A stretch of 64,000 nucleotides of DNA from an uncultured Collinsella sp. (GTDB lineage Bacteria > Actinomycetota > Coriobacteriia > Coriobacteriales > Coriobacteriaceae). Position numbers and translations under genes: made by a program. Positions 17,094 through 26,071 of this stretch are shown here, one piece after another. The stretch spans positions 62,001 to 126,000 of the forward strand of contig CABRNM010000002.1 in assembly GCA_902472315.1 (NCBI GenBank). The letters run 5' to 3'. The notes beneath the pieces were generated by a model. That model made no database searches. It was given only the letters and a program-made list of their open reading frames with translations, and was not told the origin of the DNA. Within the stretch, counting starts at the first letter, position 1. Every line of letters starts with the position of its first letter.

Positions 17094-18437
17094 ATGGTCA
17101 GTGACAACGGAAAGAGCTTCCTCGACAAGTTTGCCGAGGTCTCTGCGAAGGTGGGAAACCAGGTTCACCTGCGTTCCCTGCGTGACGCCTTCGCGACCAT
17201 CACGCCGCTCTATATCCTTGCGGGTATCGCGGTTCTTATTAACAACGTCGTGTTCCCTCTGTTCCCGCTCGATGCGGCGGGCCTTGCCAACCTTCAGACG
17301 TGGGGTTCGGCAATTACGCTGGGCACCCTCAACGTCTCTGCCATTATCTTGGCCGGATTGATTGGCTACAGCCTCGCTAAGAACAAGCGTTTCGATAACC
17401 CGCTCGCTTGCGTGGTCGTCGCTATCTCTGCTTTCGTCATCATGATGCCGCAGCAGATCACCGCCTCGCTTGCCGCCACGAGCCCGCTGCTCACCGACAA
17501 GATCACCTCCGCCGAGGTCACGGGCGCCCTTTCGACTGCCAACACCGGCACCAACGGTCTGTTCTCGGCTATTATCATCGCCCTGCTTTCCGTCTCGCTC
17601 TTCATCAAGATTTCTGGCGTCGAGAAGCTCAAGGTTAAGCTGGGCGAGGGCGTGCCTCCCGCGGTCTCCAACTCCTTCAACGTCATGATCCCGATGCTGC
17701 TCAACCTCGCGATCTTCGCTCTTGCCGCAGCCCTGCTCGCCGTGTGCGCCGGCACCGATCTGTGCACCATCATCTCCACGTGCATCTCCAACCCGCTCAA
17801 GAGCATCATGAACGCCGGTCCGTGGGCTGTTATCCTCATCTACACCCTTGCTAACCTGCTGTTCTGCGTCGGTATTCACCAGTCCACCATCTCTGGCGCT
17901 ACCGTCGAGCCGATCCTGACCATGCTCATCGTCGACAACATGGCTACCTTTGCCGCCGGTGGCACCATCCAGCCCGATCACTACATGAACATGCAGATCG
18001 TTAACAGCTTCGCCCTCATCGGCGGCTCGGGCTGCACCCTCATGCTTCTGCTCGACACGCTCCTGTTCTCCAAGAACAAGGCTTCCGAGACCGTTTCCAA
18101 GATGGCTATCCTGCCTGGTCTGTTCAACATCAACGAGCCGGTTATCTACGGTTACCCCATCGTGTACAACCTGCCGCTCATGATCCCGTTCGTCCTTCTT
18201 CCCGATCTGTTCATCGGCATCACCTATGGCCTTACCTGCGCAGGCATCATCAGCCCCTGCATCGCCCAGGTGCCCTGGACCATGCCTCCCGTCATCAATG
18301 CCCTGCTCGCTACGGGCTTTGACTGGCGCGCCGGCGTGTGGCAGGCTCTCGAGATTGTCATTGGCATGGCCGTCTACCTGCCCTTTATGAAGATTTCCGA
18401 GAAGGCAATCGCCAAGCAGGAGGCTCTCGCCGAGTAG
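17094..18437 (+). CDS. PTS cellobiose/lactose-type IIC permease
   Basis: The 447-residue membrane protein matches CelB-type EIIC: the N-terminal FLDKFAEVSAKVGNQVHLRSLRDAF, about ten membrane helices, and the conserved INEPVIYGYPIVYNLPLMIPF loop that takes part in substrate binding. It transports a beta-glucoside while the IIB protein phosphorylates it. The start has AGGAG. The partner IIB gene begins 161 bases downstream. Confidence 0.93.
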   Translation: MVSDNGKSFLDKFAEVSAKVGNQVHLRSLRDAFATITPLYILAGIAVLINNVVFPLFPLDAAGLANLQTWGSAITLGTLNVSAIILAGLIGYSLAKNKRFDNPLACVVVAISAFVIMMPQQITASLAATSPLLTDKITSAEVTGALSTANTGTNGLFSAIIIALLSVSLFIKISGVEKLKVKLGEGVPPAVSNSFNVMIPMLLNLAIFALAAALLAVCAGTDLCTIISTCISNPLKSIMNAGPWAVILIYTLANLLFCVGIHQSTISGATVEPILTMLIVDNMATFAAGGTIQPDHYMNMQIVNSFALIGGSGCTLMLLLDTLLFSKNKASETVSKMAILPGLFNINEPVIYGYPIVYNLPLMIPFVLLPDLFIGITYGLTCAGIISPCIAQVPWTMPPVINALLATGFDWRAGVWQALEIVIGMAVYLPFMKISEKAIAKQEALAE

Positions 18438-18465
18438 AACGCCTAACGTTCGTCCCTTTCACCTT

Positions 18466-18498
18466 TGCGGGCGCCGGTACGCGGTGCCGGTGCCCGCG
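18466..18498 (+). other. GC-rich hairpin between IIC and IIB genes
   Basis: GCGGGC-GCCGG and CCGGT-GCCCGC pair across ACGCGG. There is no T-run, so it looks like a processing or stability element inside the operon. Confidence 0.45.
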
Positions 18499-18598
18499 GC
18501 TCTCTCCCTTGCGTAAAGATACAGGGGAGCGGGCACAATAGCCGCAAGGAATACAACCAGTTGTCGTCTGCGCGCCGCGCAGTTATAAGGAGGAAACC

Positions 18599-18901
18599 AT
18601 GAAGAAGATCATGCTCTGCTGCAATGCCGGCATGTCCACGAGCCTGCTGGTCCAGAAGATGCAGGCCGAGGTTGCAAACCGTGGTCTGGATATTGAGGTC
18701 GAGGCTCGTCCCATGAACGAGGCCCACGATCACCTGGACGAGTGCGACATGTTGCTGCTTGGTCCGCAGATCGGCTACACCAAGGGCGATTTTGAGAAGG
18801 AGGCCGCCGGTCGTTTTCCGGTCGAGGTCATCAACATGGTCGACTACGGCCGCATGAACGCTGCCGGCATCATCGACCACTGCGTCAGCGTGATGGGCTA
18901 G
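18599..18901 (+). CDS. PTS cellobiose-type IIB
   Basis: The 100-residue protein is a classic CelA: the phosphorylated cysteine is C8 in LLCCNAGMSTSLL, followed by the Rossmann-like fold with DMLLLGPQIGY. It takes phosphate from the IIA protein and gives it to the sugar held by IIC. A perfect AAGGAGG precedes the ATG. The stop is directly followed by the IIA gene. Confidence 0.95.
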   Translation: MKKIMLCCNAGMSTSLLVQKMQAEVANRGLDIEVEARPMNEAHDHLDECDMLLLGPQIGYTKGDFEKEAAGRFPVEVINMVDYGRMNAAGIIDHCVSVMG

Positions 18902-18910
18902 GTGCTCTGC

Positions 18911-19243
18911 ATGGAGGATATGAACGAACTGCAGATGACCTGCTTTGAGATCATCAGCTACGTCGGTACCGCTAAGAGCATGTACATCAATGCCGTGCAA
19001 AAGGCCAAGGAGGGCGATTTTGACGCCGCCGAGGAGCTTATCAAGCAGGGCGACGAGGCCTATAACGGTGGCCACGATGTTCACATGGGGCTTCTGAAGA
19101 AGGAGGCCAACGGCGAACGTAACGGCGAGGCCCCGTTGATTTTGCTGCATGCCGAGGACCAGATGGCCGGCACCGAGACCATGCGCGTCATGGCGACGGA
19201 GCTCATCGAGGTTCACAAGCAGCTGCAGGCACTTCAGGCCTAG
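18911..19243 (+). CDS. PTS cellobiose/lactose-type IIA
   Basis: The 110-residue all-helical protein matches the LacF/CelC family (trimeric EIIA). The phospho-acceptor is H80 in ILLHAEDQMAG, equivalent to the usual HAQDHLM motif. The gene starts 9 bases after celA at ATG 18911; ATG 18920 and a GTG at 18902 are alternatives. It completes the IIC-IIB-IIA set; HPr and EI must be elsewhere. Confidence 0.93.
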   Translation: MEDMNELQMTCFEIISYVGTAKSMYINAVQKAKEGDFDAAEELIKQGDEAYNGGHDVHMGLLKKEANGERNGEAPLILLHAEDQMAGTETMRVMATELIEVHKQLQALQA

Positions 19244-19301
19244 TCGGCGTTATCGCCGCGACGGACCGTGCGGTCCAACAGACAACATAGTCCCTTTGAC
19301 G

Positions 19302-19338
19302 GGCGCCGGGAGCCTCCGCCTCCCGGCGCCTTTATTTT
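19302..19338 (+). terminator. Rho-independent terminator after the cellobiose PTS operon
   Basis: GGCGCCGGGAG pairs perfectly with CTCCCGGCGCC, followed by TTTATTTTT. Confidence 0.9.
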
Positions 19339-19390
19339 TGGGGATGGTCTTGCGCGGCCTGTTGGGCAGCCAATTGCGTTACCCCAGATA

Positions 19391-19431
19391 AAACCTGCCA
19401 AAACAAACCTGTCCCTTTTTGGTAGGTTTTT
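19391..19431. repeat. AACCTGCCAAA repeat forming a terminator-like hairpin
   Basis: AACCTGCCAAAA (19392) pairs with TTTTGGTAGGTT (19417) at 11 of 12 positions around CAAACCTGTCCC, then T residues. It is the same repeat as the arms at 15447-15539. Confidence 0.55.
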
Positions 19432-19484
19432 GCCTTGAGAGCGGTACCATACAGGCAATGTTTAAACGAGAAAGGTGGGCTCCC

Positions 19485-20438
19485 ATGGAACCTAAGCAGT
19501 ACTACATCGGCATCGACGTCGGCGGCACTTCGGTTAAGGAGGGCCTGTTCGACGAGGACGGCAACCTGCTTGCCAAGGCCAGCGTGCCCACGCCTCCTAT
19601 CGTTGACGCCGCGGGCTTTGCCGCGGTGACCGAGGCTATCGACCAGGTGGTCGCCAAGGCACAGATTCCGCGTGCCTTTGTGGCGGGCATTGGCCTGGCC
19701 GTTCCGTGTCCCATCCCGGCGTCGGGCGATGCCAAGGTCAAGGCCAACATTGCCATTAACCTGCCCGAGCTGAGGGTCGCCATTCAGAAGCACTGCCCCG
19801 ATGCGGTCGTTAAGTATGAGAACGATGCCAACGCCGCTGCCATGGGCGAGGCCTGGCTCGGTTCTGCCAAGGGCGTGCAGAACGTGGTGATGGTCACCAT
19901 CGGTACCGGCGTGGGCGGCGGCGTTATCGTTAACGGCGACGTGGTATCGGGCGTTGTGGGCGCCGGCGGCGAGATTGGCCACATGTGCCTGAACCCGGCC
20001 GAGGAGCGCACCTGCGGCTGTGGCGGCCATGGCCATCTGGAGCAGTATTCCAGCGCCACCGGCGTGGTGAGCAACTACCTTGCCGAGTGCAAGAAGGCGG
20101 GCGTCGAGCCCATTGAGCTCACCGGCCCCTCCGATTCCAAGGACGTGTTCCAGGCCTGCCGCGAGGGCGACAAGCTCGCGCTGGCCGCAGCCGACACCAT
20201 GGCCGACTACCTTGGCCGCGCCCTGGCGCTTATCGCCAACGTGGTCGACCCCGAGATGTTCCTGATCGGTGGCGGCGCGTCCGCTTCGGCCGATGTTTAT
20301 CTCGACAAGGTTCGCGAGCACTTTAAGCAGTACGCGCTCTCTGCCTCGCGCGAGACGCCCATTAAGGTCGCTTCGCTCGGAAACGACGCCGGCATCATCG
20401 GTGCCGCCTACGTAGCCCTGCGCGCCGCCGGTAAATAG
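19485..20438 (+). CDS. ROK family sugar kinase (glucokinase-like)
   Basis: The 317-residue kinase has the ROK ATP motif (IGIDVGGTSVKEG), GTGVGGGVIVNG, and the zinc signature TCGCGGHGHLEQYSS. It probably phosphorylates the free glucose released by the GH1 enzyme. The ATG at 19485 has GAAAGGTGGG before it; earlier in-frame codons are not conserved. It is outside the PTS operon by the terminator at 19302. Substrate could also be another hexose or N-acetylhexosamine. Confidence 0.9.
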   Translation: MEPKQYYIGIDVGGTSVKEGLFDEDGNLLAKASVPTPPIVDAAGFAAVTEAIDQVVAKAQIPRAFVAGIGLAVPCPIPASGDAKVKANIAINLPELRVAIQKHCPDAVVKYENDANAAAMGEAWLGSAKGVQNVVMVTIGTGVGGGVIVNGDVVSGVVGAGGEIGHMCLNPAEERTCGCGGHGHLEQYSSATGVVSNYLAECKKAGVEPIELTGPSDSKDVFQACREGDKLALAAADTMADYLGRALALIANVVDPEMFLIGGGASASADVYLDKVREHFKQYALSASRETPIKVASLGNDAGIIGAAYVALRAAGK

Positions 20439-20440
20439 CT

Positions 20441-20490
20441 GGTGCAAGGGGGTCAGGTTACTTTGCACCAACACGGTGCAAAAGGGACAG
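20441..20490. repeat. GGTGCAA / GGGACAG intergenic repeat
   Basis: GGTGCAA at 20441 pairs with TTGCACC at 20463, followed by a further GGTGCAAAAGGGACAG. It is another form of the GGGGAC intergenic family. Confidence 0.5.
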
Positions 20491-20604
20491 TCTTGGCCCC
20501 CATGCCTGCCCCAAAATATGCCGTGACCCTTCCGTCTGCGAAGGCTCGGCATCGGCGTGCTACCATAGCTACGTCCAAGTACACATATCAAGTGGAGGAT
20601 ATCC

Positions 20605-21528
20605 ATGGCAAACGTTCTTGTCTTTGGTCACCAGAACCCCGATAACGACGCCATCATGAGCGCCGTCGTCCTGTCCCAGCTGCTCAACCAGGTTGAGTAT
20701 GCCGGCAACACCTACGAGGCCTGCGCCCTTGGTCAGCTTCCGGCCGAGTCCGCCAAGCTGCTCGCCGACGCCGGCATCGCCGAGCCCCGCGTGATCGAGT
20801 CCGTCGAGGCCGGTCAGCTCGTCGTCCTCACCGACCACAACGAGTCTGCCCAGTCCGTCGCCGGCCTTAAGGACGCCACGGTCTTTGGCGTTGTCGATCA
20901 TCACCGCATCGGCGACTTCGAGACCGCCGGCCCGCTGCACTACATCTGCCTGCCCTGGGGCTCCAGCTGCACCATCGTCACCAAGCTCGCCGGCGTGCTC
21001 GGCGTTGAGCTTTCCGACGTCCAGGCTAAGCTGCTGCTCTCGGCCATGATGACCGACACGCTCATGCTCAAGAGCCCCACCACCACCGATGTCGACCGCG
21101 CCGTCGCCGCCAAGCTCGGCGAGCAGGTGGGCGTCGACCCGGTCAAGTTTGGCATGGAGGTCTTCCTCACCCGTCCGTCCGGCTCCTTTACCGCTGCCGA
21201 GATGGTCGGCAACGACATCAAGATGTTCGAGCCCGCCGGCAAGAAGCTGCTCATCGGCCAGTACGAGACTGTCGACAAGACCCGCGCACTCGGCATGATC
21301 GACGAGATTCGCGAGGCCATGCGCGCCTACGCTGCCGAGAAGGGCGCTGACGGCATTGTCCTGTGCATCACCGACATCATGGAGGAGGGCTCGCAGGTCC
21401 TGCTCGAGGGCGAGACCGAGGCCGCTCAGAAGGGCCTGGGCATTGCCGACGAGCACGACGGCGTCTGGATGCCGGGCGTCCTCTCCCGTAAGAAGCAGGT
21501 CGCTGCCCCCATCATGGCCGCCTGCTAG
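20605..21528 (+). CDS. ppaC: Manganese-dependent (family II) inorganic pyrophosphatase
   Basis: The 307-residue DHH protein hydrolyses pyrophosphate. The metal ligands are visible: HQNPDNDAI (H-x-x-P-D-x-D), the later LTDHNE, and VVDHHRIGDF (DHH), with the C-terminal SRKKQVAAPI substrate motif (SRKKQ). Length matches the family. The start has GGAGG. It ends in a strong terminator and appears monocistronic. Confidence 0.97.
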   Translation: MANVLVFGHQNPDNDAIMSAVVLSQLLNQVEYAGNTYEACALGQLPAESAKLLADAGIAEPRVIESVEAGQLVVLTDHNESAQSVAGLKDATVFGVVDHHRIGDFETAGPLHYICLPWGSSCTIVTKLAGVLGVELSDVQAKLLLSAMMTDTLMLKSPTTTDVDRAVAAKLGEQVGVDPVKFGMEVFLTRPSGSFTAAEMVGNDIKMFEPAGKKLLIGQYETVDKTRALGMIDEIREAMRAYAAEKGADGIVLCITDIMEEGSQVLLEGETEAAQKGLGIADEHDGVWMPGVLSRKKQVAAPIMAAC

Positions 21529-21547
21529 GTTTAGTTCACTAAACGCC

Positions 21548-21587
21548 ACGACCGGATCGCGGACGCCCCGCGCTCCGGTCGTTTTTT
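21548..21587 (+). terminator. Rho-independent terminator after ppaC
   Basis: ACGACCGGA pairs with TCCGGTCGT, followed by TTTTT. Confidence 0.9.
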
Positions 21588-21726
21588 GTGCATGGCGCCG
21601 CGTCGTCTCTTGGACAGGCGTGCCCGTGCCGTTGGGCAAATAATGTTCAACCTGTGGTTCCGCTTTTCGGCCACGCCTGCGTGCTTGTCGTGCAGGGTAG
21701 GCTAGATGCAAGCGTAATACGTTAGA

Positions 21727-21781
21727 GCGCGGCGCCGCCACTTGGGCGGGCCGTGCTTTTTTAAGACGGGAGCCTTCCCGT
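21727..21781 (+). promoter_or_regulatory. Terminator-like hairpin pair in the nhaA leader
   Basis: A GC-rich stem at 21727-21756 ends in TTTTTT (21757-21762), followed by ACGGG-AGCCT-TCCCGT just before the AAAGGAG site of nhaA. This could be an attenuator. It does not match a riboswitch I know. Confidence 0.45.
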
Positions 21782-21795
21782 GAAAGGAGCCGCCC

Positions 21796-23154
21796 ATGGC
21801 AGCACCCGAGCAGCTGTTCAACGTCCGTGAGCGCAAGCGTTTTGAGCGTCACGACATCTGGGAGCGCATCGCCGAGAACGGCACGATTTCCGCCGCCGTC
21901 ATGGTCTTCGCCGCCATCGCCGCCGTCATTTGCGCCAATACCGATGCCTACGAGGCCATCCATCACTTTTTGGAGACCCCGCTGTATGTGGGTCTGGGCA
22001 ACCTTACGGCCGGTCTCACCGTTGAGCTTTTCGTCAACGACTTTCTCATGGCGATTTTCTTTTTGTTGGTGGGTATTGAGCTTAAGTACGAGATGACGGT
22101 CGGCGAGCTCAAGAATCCGCGTCAGGCCATGCTTCCCATGCTGGCGGCCGTGGGTGGCGTCGTCGTTCCCGCCTGCATCTACCTGATCTTTAACCATGCC
22201 GGCGCTCACAACGGTTGGGCCATCCCCATGGCAACCGATATTGCCTTCGCACTGGGCGTGCTGTCGCTTTTGGGCAATCGCGTGCCCAACGGCGTGCGCG
22301 TGTTCTTCTCGACGCTCGCCATCGCCGACGACCTCATCTCTATCGCCGCCATCGCCATCTTCTACGGTCAGAGCCCCAATCCGTTTTGGTTGGGCGCCGC
22401 CGCGCTTGTGACCTGCGCGCTCGTGTGGCTCAACAAGACGCAGCATTACCGCCTTGCCCCGTATTCGGTACTGGGTTTGCTGTTGTGGTTCTGCATGTTC
22501 AAGAGCGGCGTACACGCCACGCTTGCCGGCGTCATCTTGGCTTTTACCATCCCGGCCAAGTGCGGCGTCAAGCTCGATAGCCTTACCGATTGGTTGGGCG
22601 AGTGCCTGCCGTTGCTCGATGACCGCTACGATGACGAGGCACACATCCTGGGCCAGCATGACTTTACCGTTTCGACCACTAAGGTCGAGCGCGTCATGCA
22701 CCGCGTCACCCCGCCGCTCATCCGCATGGAGCGTCTGATCTCCACGCCGGTCAACTTTGTGATTCTTCCGATCTTTGCGTTCGTGAACGCACAGGTTCGC
22801 CTAGTGGGCGTGGACATGAGCACGCTGCTCACCGACCCGGTGACGCTCGGCGTGTACTTTGGCATGCTGCTGGGCAAGCCGATCGGCATCTTTGGCATGA
22901 CGTTCGCCTTGGTCAAGCTCAAGGTCTGCGAGCTGCCGCACAATGTCAACTGGCACATGATTGCCGGTGTGGGCATTCTGGGCGGCATCGGCTTTACCAT
23001 GTCGATTCTCATCAGCGGCCTTGCCTTCCCGACGGCCCAGTTTGAGGTCCTGGCCGCCAAGGCCGCCATCCTTGCCGGTTCGGTCACCGCTGCCGTGCTC
23101 GGTATGATCTACATGAGTGTGGTCTGCAAACACCTCGCGCCCAAAGACAAGTAA
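21796..23154 (+). CDS. nhaA: Na+/H+ antiporter NhaA
   Basis: The 452-residue membrane protein matches NhaA, which exports Na+ in exchange for protons. The signature is clear: FFLLVGIELKYEMTVGELK, ATDIAFALGVLSLLG, and STLAIADDLISIAAIAIFYG with the two aspartates (IADD) that bind the ion. About eleven hydrophobic helices are visible. A cytoplasmic insert around residues 275-300 (DDEAHILGQHDF) is common in actinobacterial forms. The start has AAAGGAG and a possible attenuator in front. Confidence 0.95.
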   Translation: MAAPEQLFNVRERKRFERHDIWERIAENGTISAAVMVFAAIAAVICANTDAYEAIHHFLETPLYVGLGNLTAGLTVELFVNDFLMAIFFLLVGIELKYEMTVGELKNPRQAMLPMLAAVGGVVVPACIYLIFNHAGAHNGWAIPMATDIAFALGVLSLLGNRVPNGVRVFFSTLAIADDLISIAAIAIFYGQSPNPFWLGAAALVTCALVWLNKTQHYRLAPYSVLGLLLWFCMFKSGVHATLAGVILAFTIPAKCGVKLDSLTDWLGECLPLLDDRYDDEAHILGQHDFTVSTTKVERVMHRVTPPLIRMERLISTPVNFVILPIFAFVNAQVRLVGVDMSTLLTDPVTLGVYFGMLLGKPIGIFGMTFALVKLKVCELPHNVNWHMIAGVGILGGIGFTMSILISGLAFPTAQFEVLAAKAAILAGSVTAAVLGMIYMSVVCKHLAPKDK

Positions 23155-23171
23155 AAGCATATACAAGTTTG

Positions 23172-23209
23172 AAAACGCCGCCTGTGGACACCATCACAAG
23201 CGGCGTTTT
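23172..23209 (+). terminator. Rho-independent terminator after nhaA
   Basis: AAAACGCCGC pairs perfectly with GCGGCGTTTT. The stem is bordered by A and T runs on both sides, so it may work both ways. Confidence 0.8.
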
Positions 23210-23210
23210 A

Positions 23211-23240
23211 GTCAATGGGGACGTTCTTAAATGACTAGGT
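23211..23240. repeat. GGGGAC ... GACTAGG repeat
   Basis: This copy (AATGGGGACGTTCTTAAATG, then ACTAGG) is almost identical to the one at 1250-1275. It ends at the stop codon of the small gene on the minus strand. Confidence 0.55.
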
Positions 23241-23495
23241 TTATTCCACGGTGCCGTAGATGGCGCCCCAGCCGTGGGCGGCCAAGGCGGAGTTGAGCTG
23301 GTCGCAAAGTGACTGGCGGTCGTAATAGCCGGGCGGTAGCAGGTTCACGATTTCCATGAGATCGGGCGCCAGGTCCAAGATTTCGGCCTGTACGATCAGA
23401 TCCAGGCGGTCGATGGCGCGGCGGTCGTAAAACAGTCCGTCGACCAGGCGCTGCAGGTCGCCGAATTCCTCGGCCTGGAACGATCCGTACTCCAT
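23241..23495 (-). CDS. Small hypothetical protein, 84 residues
   Basis: I do not recognise this family. The acidic 84-residue product is soluble, with several amphipathic helices (DLQRLVDGLFYDRRAIDRLDL) and a C-terminal NSALAAHGWGAIYG. ATG 23495 has an excellent AAGGAGG site, better than the upstream in-frame ATG at 23546, which supports a real gene. It lies convergent to nhaA and divergent from the aminotransferase. Function unknown. Confidence 0.7.
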   Translation of the reverse strand: MEYGSFQAEEFGDLQRLVDGLFYDRRAIDRLDLIVQAEILDLAPDLMEIVNLLPPGYYDRQSLCDQLNSALAAHGWGAIYGTVE

Positions 23496-23644
23496 AGTGC
23501 CTCCTTGGGCGCTCCACGCCGGCATGCGCGGCGATTCGTAATTCATTGCGATGGACTTAATCTATCACGGCTTCATACCGTTGCGGCGGTGGCGGTCTAT
23601 ACTTAGACGAACTGCAACGTACCGCTTCGTGAAAGGTCGCACCC

Positions 23645-24949
23645 ATGCAGACGATCTACCAGAAGATGGAAACCACCGAACTCGATGCCGCCATTGAGGC
23701 GCTCAAAGCCGAGGTCGCCGAGGTCAAGGCCAAGGGCCTGGCGCTCGACATGGCCCGCGGCAAGCCGTCGCCCTCCCAGGTGGACATCTCTCGACCCATG
23801 CTCGATATCCTCAATGCCGATGCCGATCTGCACGACGGTAACGTCGACTGCTCCAACTACGGTTGCTTTGAGGGCATTCCCTCGGCACGCAAGCTGGCGG
23901 GGGAGTTCCTGGGTTGCCCCGCCGAGCAGACGCTCGTACTGGGTTCGTCGAGCCTGCTGATCGAGCACGACATCGCCGGCATGTTCTGGCGCTGCGGCTC
24001 GTGCGGCAGCGAGCCCTGGGAGGCTTATGAGGCCGCGCACGACGGCAAGAAGGTCAAGTTCCTGTGCCCTGTTCCCGGCTACGACCGCCACTTTGGCATC
24101 ACCGCCGATCTGGGTATCGAGAATGTCCCCGTCGCGATGACCGACAACGGCCCCGACATGGACGAGATCGAGCGCTTGGTTGCCGCCGACGACTCCATCA
24201 AGGGCATCTGGTGCGTGCCCAAGTATTCCAACCCCACGGGCATCACCTTTAGCGAGGACACCGTGCGCCGCCTGGTCGAGATGCCCACGGCCGCGCCCGA
24301 TTTCCGCATCTTCTGGGACAACGCCTACTGCGTACACGACCTGTACGACGAGACCGACGAGCTCGCCAACATTTTTGACCTCGCTCGCGCGGCGGGCACC
24401 GAGGATCGCGTGGTGGCCTTTGCCTCGACGTCCAAGATCACCTTCCCGGGCGCCGGCATTGGCTTTATCGGTGCGAGCCCCGCGGTTATCGCCGAGTTCT
24501 CCAAGCGCCTGAAGGCAGGTCTTATCAGCGCCGACAAGCTCAACCAGCTGCGTCATGTGCGTTTTCTTCCCACCATCGAGGCGGTCAAGGAGCATATGAA
24601 AAAGCATGCCGAGTTCTTGCGCCCGCGCTTTGAGGCCGTTGAGCGCAAGCTCACCGAGGGCCTGGGCGATACGGGTTGCGCCACCTGGACGCATCCCCGC
24701 GGCGGCTACTTTGTGAGCTTTGATGGTCCCGAGGGCTCGGCCCAAAAGGTTGCCGCGCTTTGTGCCGACCTGGGTGTCAAGCTCACGCCGGCTGGTGCCA
24801 CTTGGCCTTATGGCAAGGACCCGCGCGACACCAACATCCGCATCGCGCCGAGCTATCCCACGGTCGAGGACCTGGAGGCAGCGCTCGACGTACTGGTGCT
24901 GGCCGTCAAGCTCGTCGCTGCCGAGCTTGCGCGTGCCGAGCGCGCCTAA
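23645..24949 (+). CDS. Aspartate aminotransferase (class Ih / MocR-like family)
   Basis: The 434-residue PLP enzyme matches the actinobacterial and clostridial aspartate aminotransferase group typified by the Corynebacterium glutamicum enzyme. Family marks: LDMARGKPSPSQVDISRPML, CSNYGCFEGIPSARKL, WCVPKYSNPTG, and the PLP lysine in FASTSKITFPGAG. It should interconvert aspartate and glutamate with their keto acids. The start has AAAGG. It is followed by a STAS gene without an evident terminator. Confidence 0.88.
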   Translation: MQTIYQKMETTELDAAIEALKAEVAEVKAKGLALDMARGKPSPSQVDISRPMLDILNADADLHDGNVDCSNYGCFEGIPSARKLAGEFLGCPAEQTLVLGSSSLLIEHDIAGMFWRCGSCGSEPWEAYEAAHDGKKVKFLCPVPGYDRHFGITADLGIENVPVAMTDNGPDMDEIERLVAADDSIKGIWCVPKYSNPTGITFSEDTVRRLVEMPTAAPDFRIFWDNAYCVHDLYDETDELANIFDLARAAGTEDRVVAFASTSKITFPGAGIGFIGASPAVIAEFSKRLKAGLISADKLNQLRHVRFLPTIEAVKEHMKKHAEFLRPRFEAVERKLTEGLGDTGCATWTHPRGGYFVSFDGPEGSAQKVAALCADLGVKLTPAGATWPYGKDPRDTNIRIAPSYPTVEDLEAALDVLVLAVKLVAAELARAERA

Positions 24950-25015
24950 CGCCTAGGGCCCCGCAAGTCCGCGCCCAGTACTATCAGCACTCTCGATTCG
25001 CAAAGGAGCGTATAC

Positions 25016-25330
25016 ATGGATTTGGGTATTTCCACCAACCCCACGCCGGAGCTCTACACCATCAAGGTGGCCGGCGAAATCGATATCTCTAATGCCGACA
25101 GTCTGCGTAACGCCATCGACTTGGCGCTCGAGCAGCCCACCGAGGCCGTTGAGCTCGATTTTGCCCAGGTGAGCTACATCGATTCGACGGGCATTGGCGT
25201 GCTCGTGGGCGCCGCGCACCACGCGGTCGACCACGGTAAGCGCTTTAGCTGCACTAATGTGCAGCCCCAGGTGATGCGCGTGGTTCAGCTGCTGGGCGTC
25301 GACCAGGAGATTTCGATCACGGCGGCATAA
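25016..25330 (+). CDS. STAS-domain anti-sigma factor antagonist
   Basis: The 104-residue protein is a single STAS domain like SpoIIAA/RsbV. The phosphorylatable serine is in YIDSTGIGVLVGAAH. Such proteins switch partner by phosphorylation of this serine and release a sigma factor from its anti-sigma kinase. No RsbW-type kinase or sigma factor is next to it here, so its partners must be elsewhere. The start has AAAGGAG. Confidence 0.9.
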   Translation: MDLGISTNPTPELYTIKVAGEIDISNADSLRNAIDLALEQPTEAVELDFAQVSYIDSTGIGVLVGAAHHAVDHGKRFSCTNVQPQVMRVVQLLGVDQEISITAA

Positions 25331-25483
25331 TCTTTGCCCCCAAAAGGGCGTGCCGTTTGGCATATGTTTGTGATGCGCTCGGACGTTTTGGCGTCCGGGC
25401 GCTATACTTGACCGAATGAATAGACGAGTTCCGGCCGAATGGCGCGGTGCGGGCTCGACTCACATCGAGCCTTGGAGGTATGT

Positions 25484-26071
25484 GTGTTTGGTATTGGAGA
25501 GGGTGAGCTCGCGATCATCGTGGTCTTCGGCTTTTTGCTGTTTGGCCCGGATAAGCTCCCGCAGATGGGCCGCACGATCGGCCGTGCCATCCGTCAGTTC
25601 CGCGAGACGCAGGAAAAGATGACGGCCGTTGTTCAGTCCGAGATCATCGATCCGGTAAGCGAAGCCGCGTCGGCCCCGGTCAAGCCCAAGAAGGCTGCCA
25701 TCGATGACGATTCCGATGCGGACGAGGATGCCGCCGGGACGGCTGCACCCGCAAAGAAGGAGACCTTTGCCGAGCGCCGTGCCCGCCTTGCCGCCGAGAA
25801 GGCTGCGAGCGAGGGTGCCACCGAGGGCGAAGGCGCTGCTGATGAGGCCGAGAGCGCCGAGCCCGCCAAGGCCGAGCCTGCTGCTGCCGCCGTCGAACCC
25901 GAGCCAGCTGCAGAGCCGGAGCCCGAGCCCGAGCCGGCAGAGCCCACGACGGCTGACCTCTACGCCCGTCGTCCCCGTAAGCGCAAGGCCGTCGTCGACC
26001 AGCTCGCTCGCGAGCTCGAGGCCGAGGACGACGCTGCTGACGCCGACGCCCCGAAGGGAGGCGATGAGTAA
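25484..26071 (+). CDS. tatA: Twin-arginine translocase TatA/TatB-type subunit
   Basis: The 195-residue protein starts with the TatA/B signature: a short membrane helix (GELAIIVVFGFLLFGPDKLPQMGR) with the FGP hinge, then an amphipathic helix. The rest is a long acidic, Ala/Glu/Pro-rich disordered tail ending in KRKAVVDQLARELEAEDD. The start is GTG 25484, because GGAGG lies 5 bases upstream and homology begins there. Its stop overlaps the tatC ATG by one base. TatA and TatB cannot be told apart by eye. Confidence 0.9.
   Translation: MFGIGEGELAIIVVFGFLLFGPDKLPQMGRTIGRAIRQFRETQEKMTAVVQSEIIDPVSEAASAPVKPKKAAIDDDSDADEDAAGTAAPAKKETFAERRARLAAEKAASEGATEGEGAADEAESAEPAKAEPAAAAVEPEPAAEPEPEPEPAEPTTADLYARRPRKRKAVVDQLARELEAEDDAADADAPKGGDE

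Noticed and set aside
20569..22701. 710-residue antisense frame across ppaC and nhaA
   Set aside because: It spans two clear genes and an intergenic terminator, and has no family motif.
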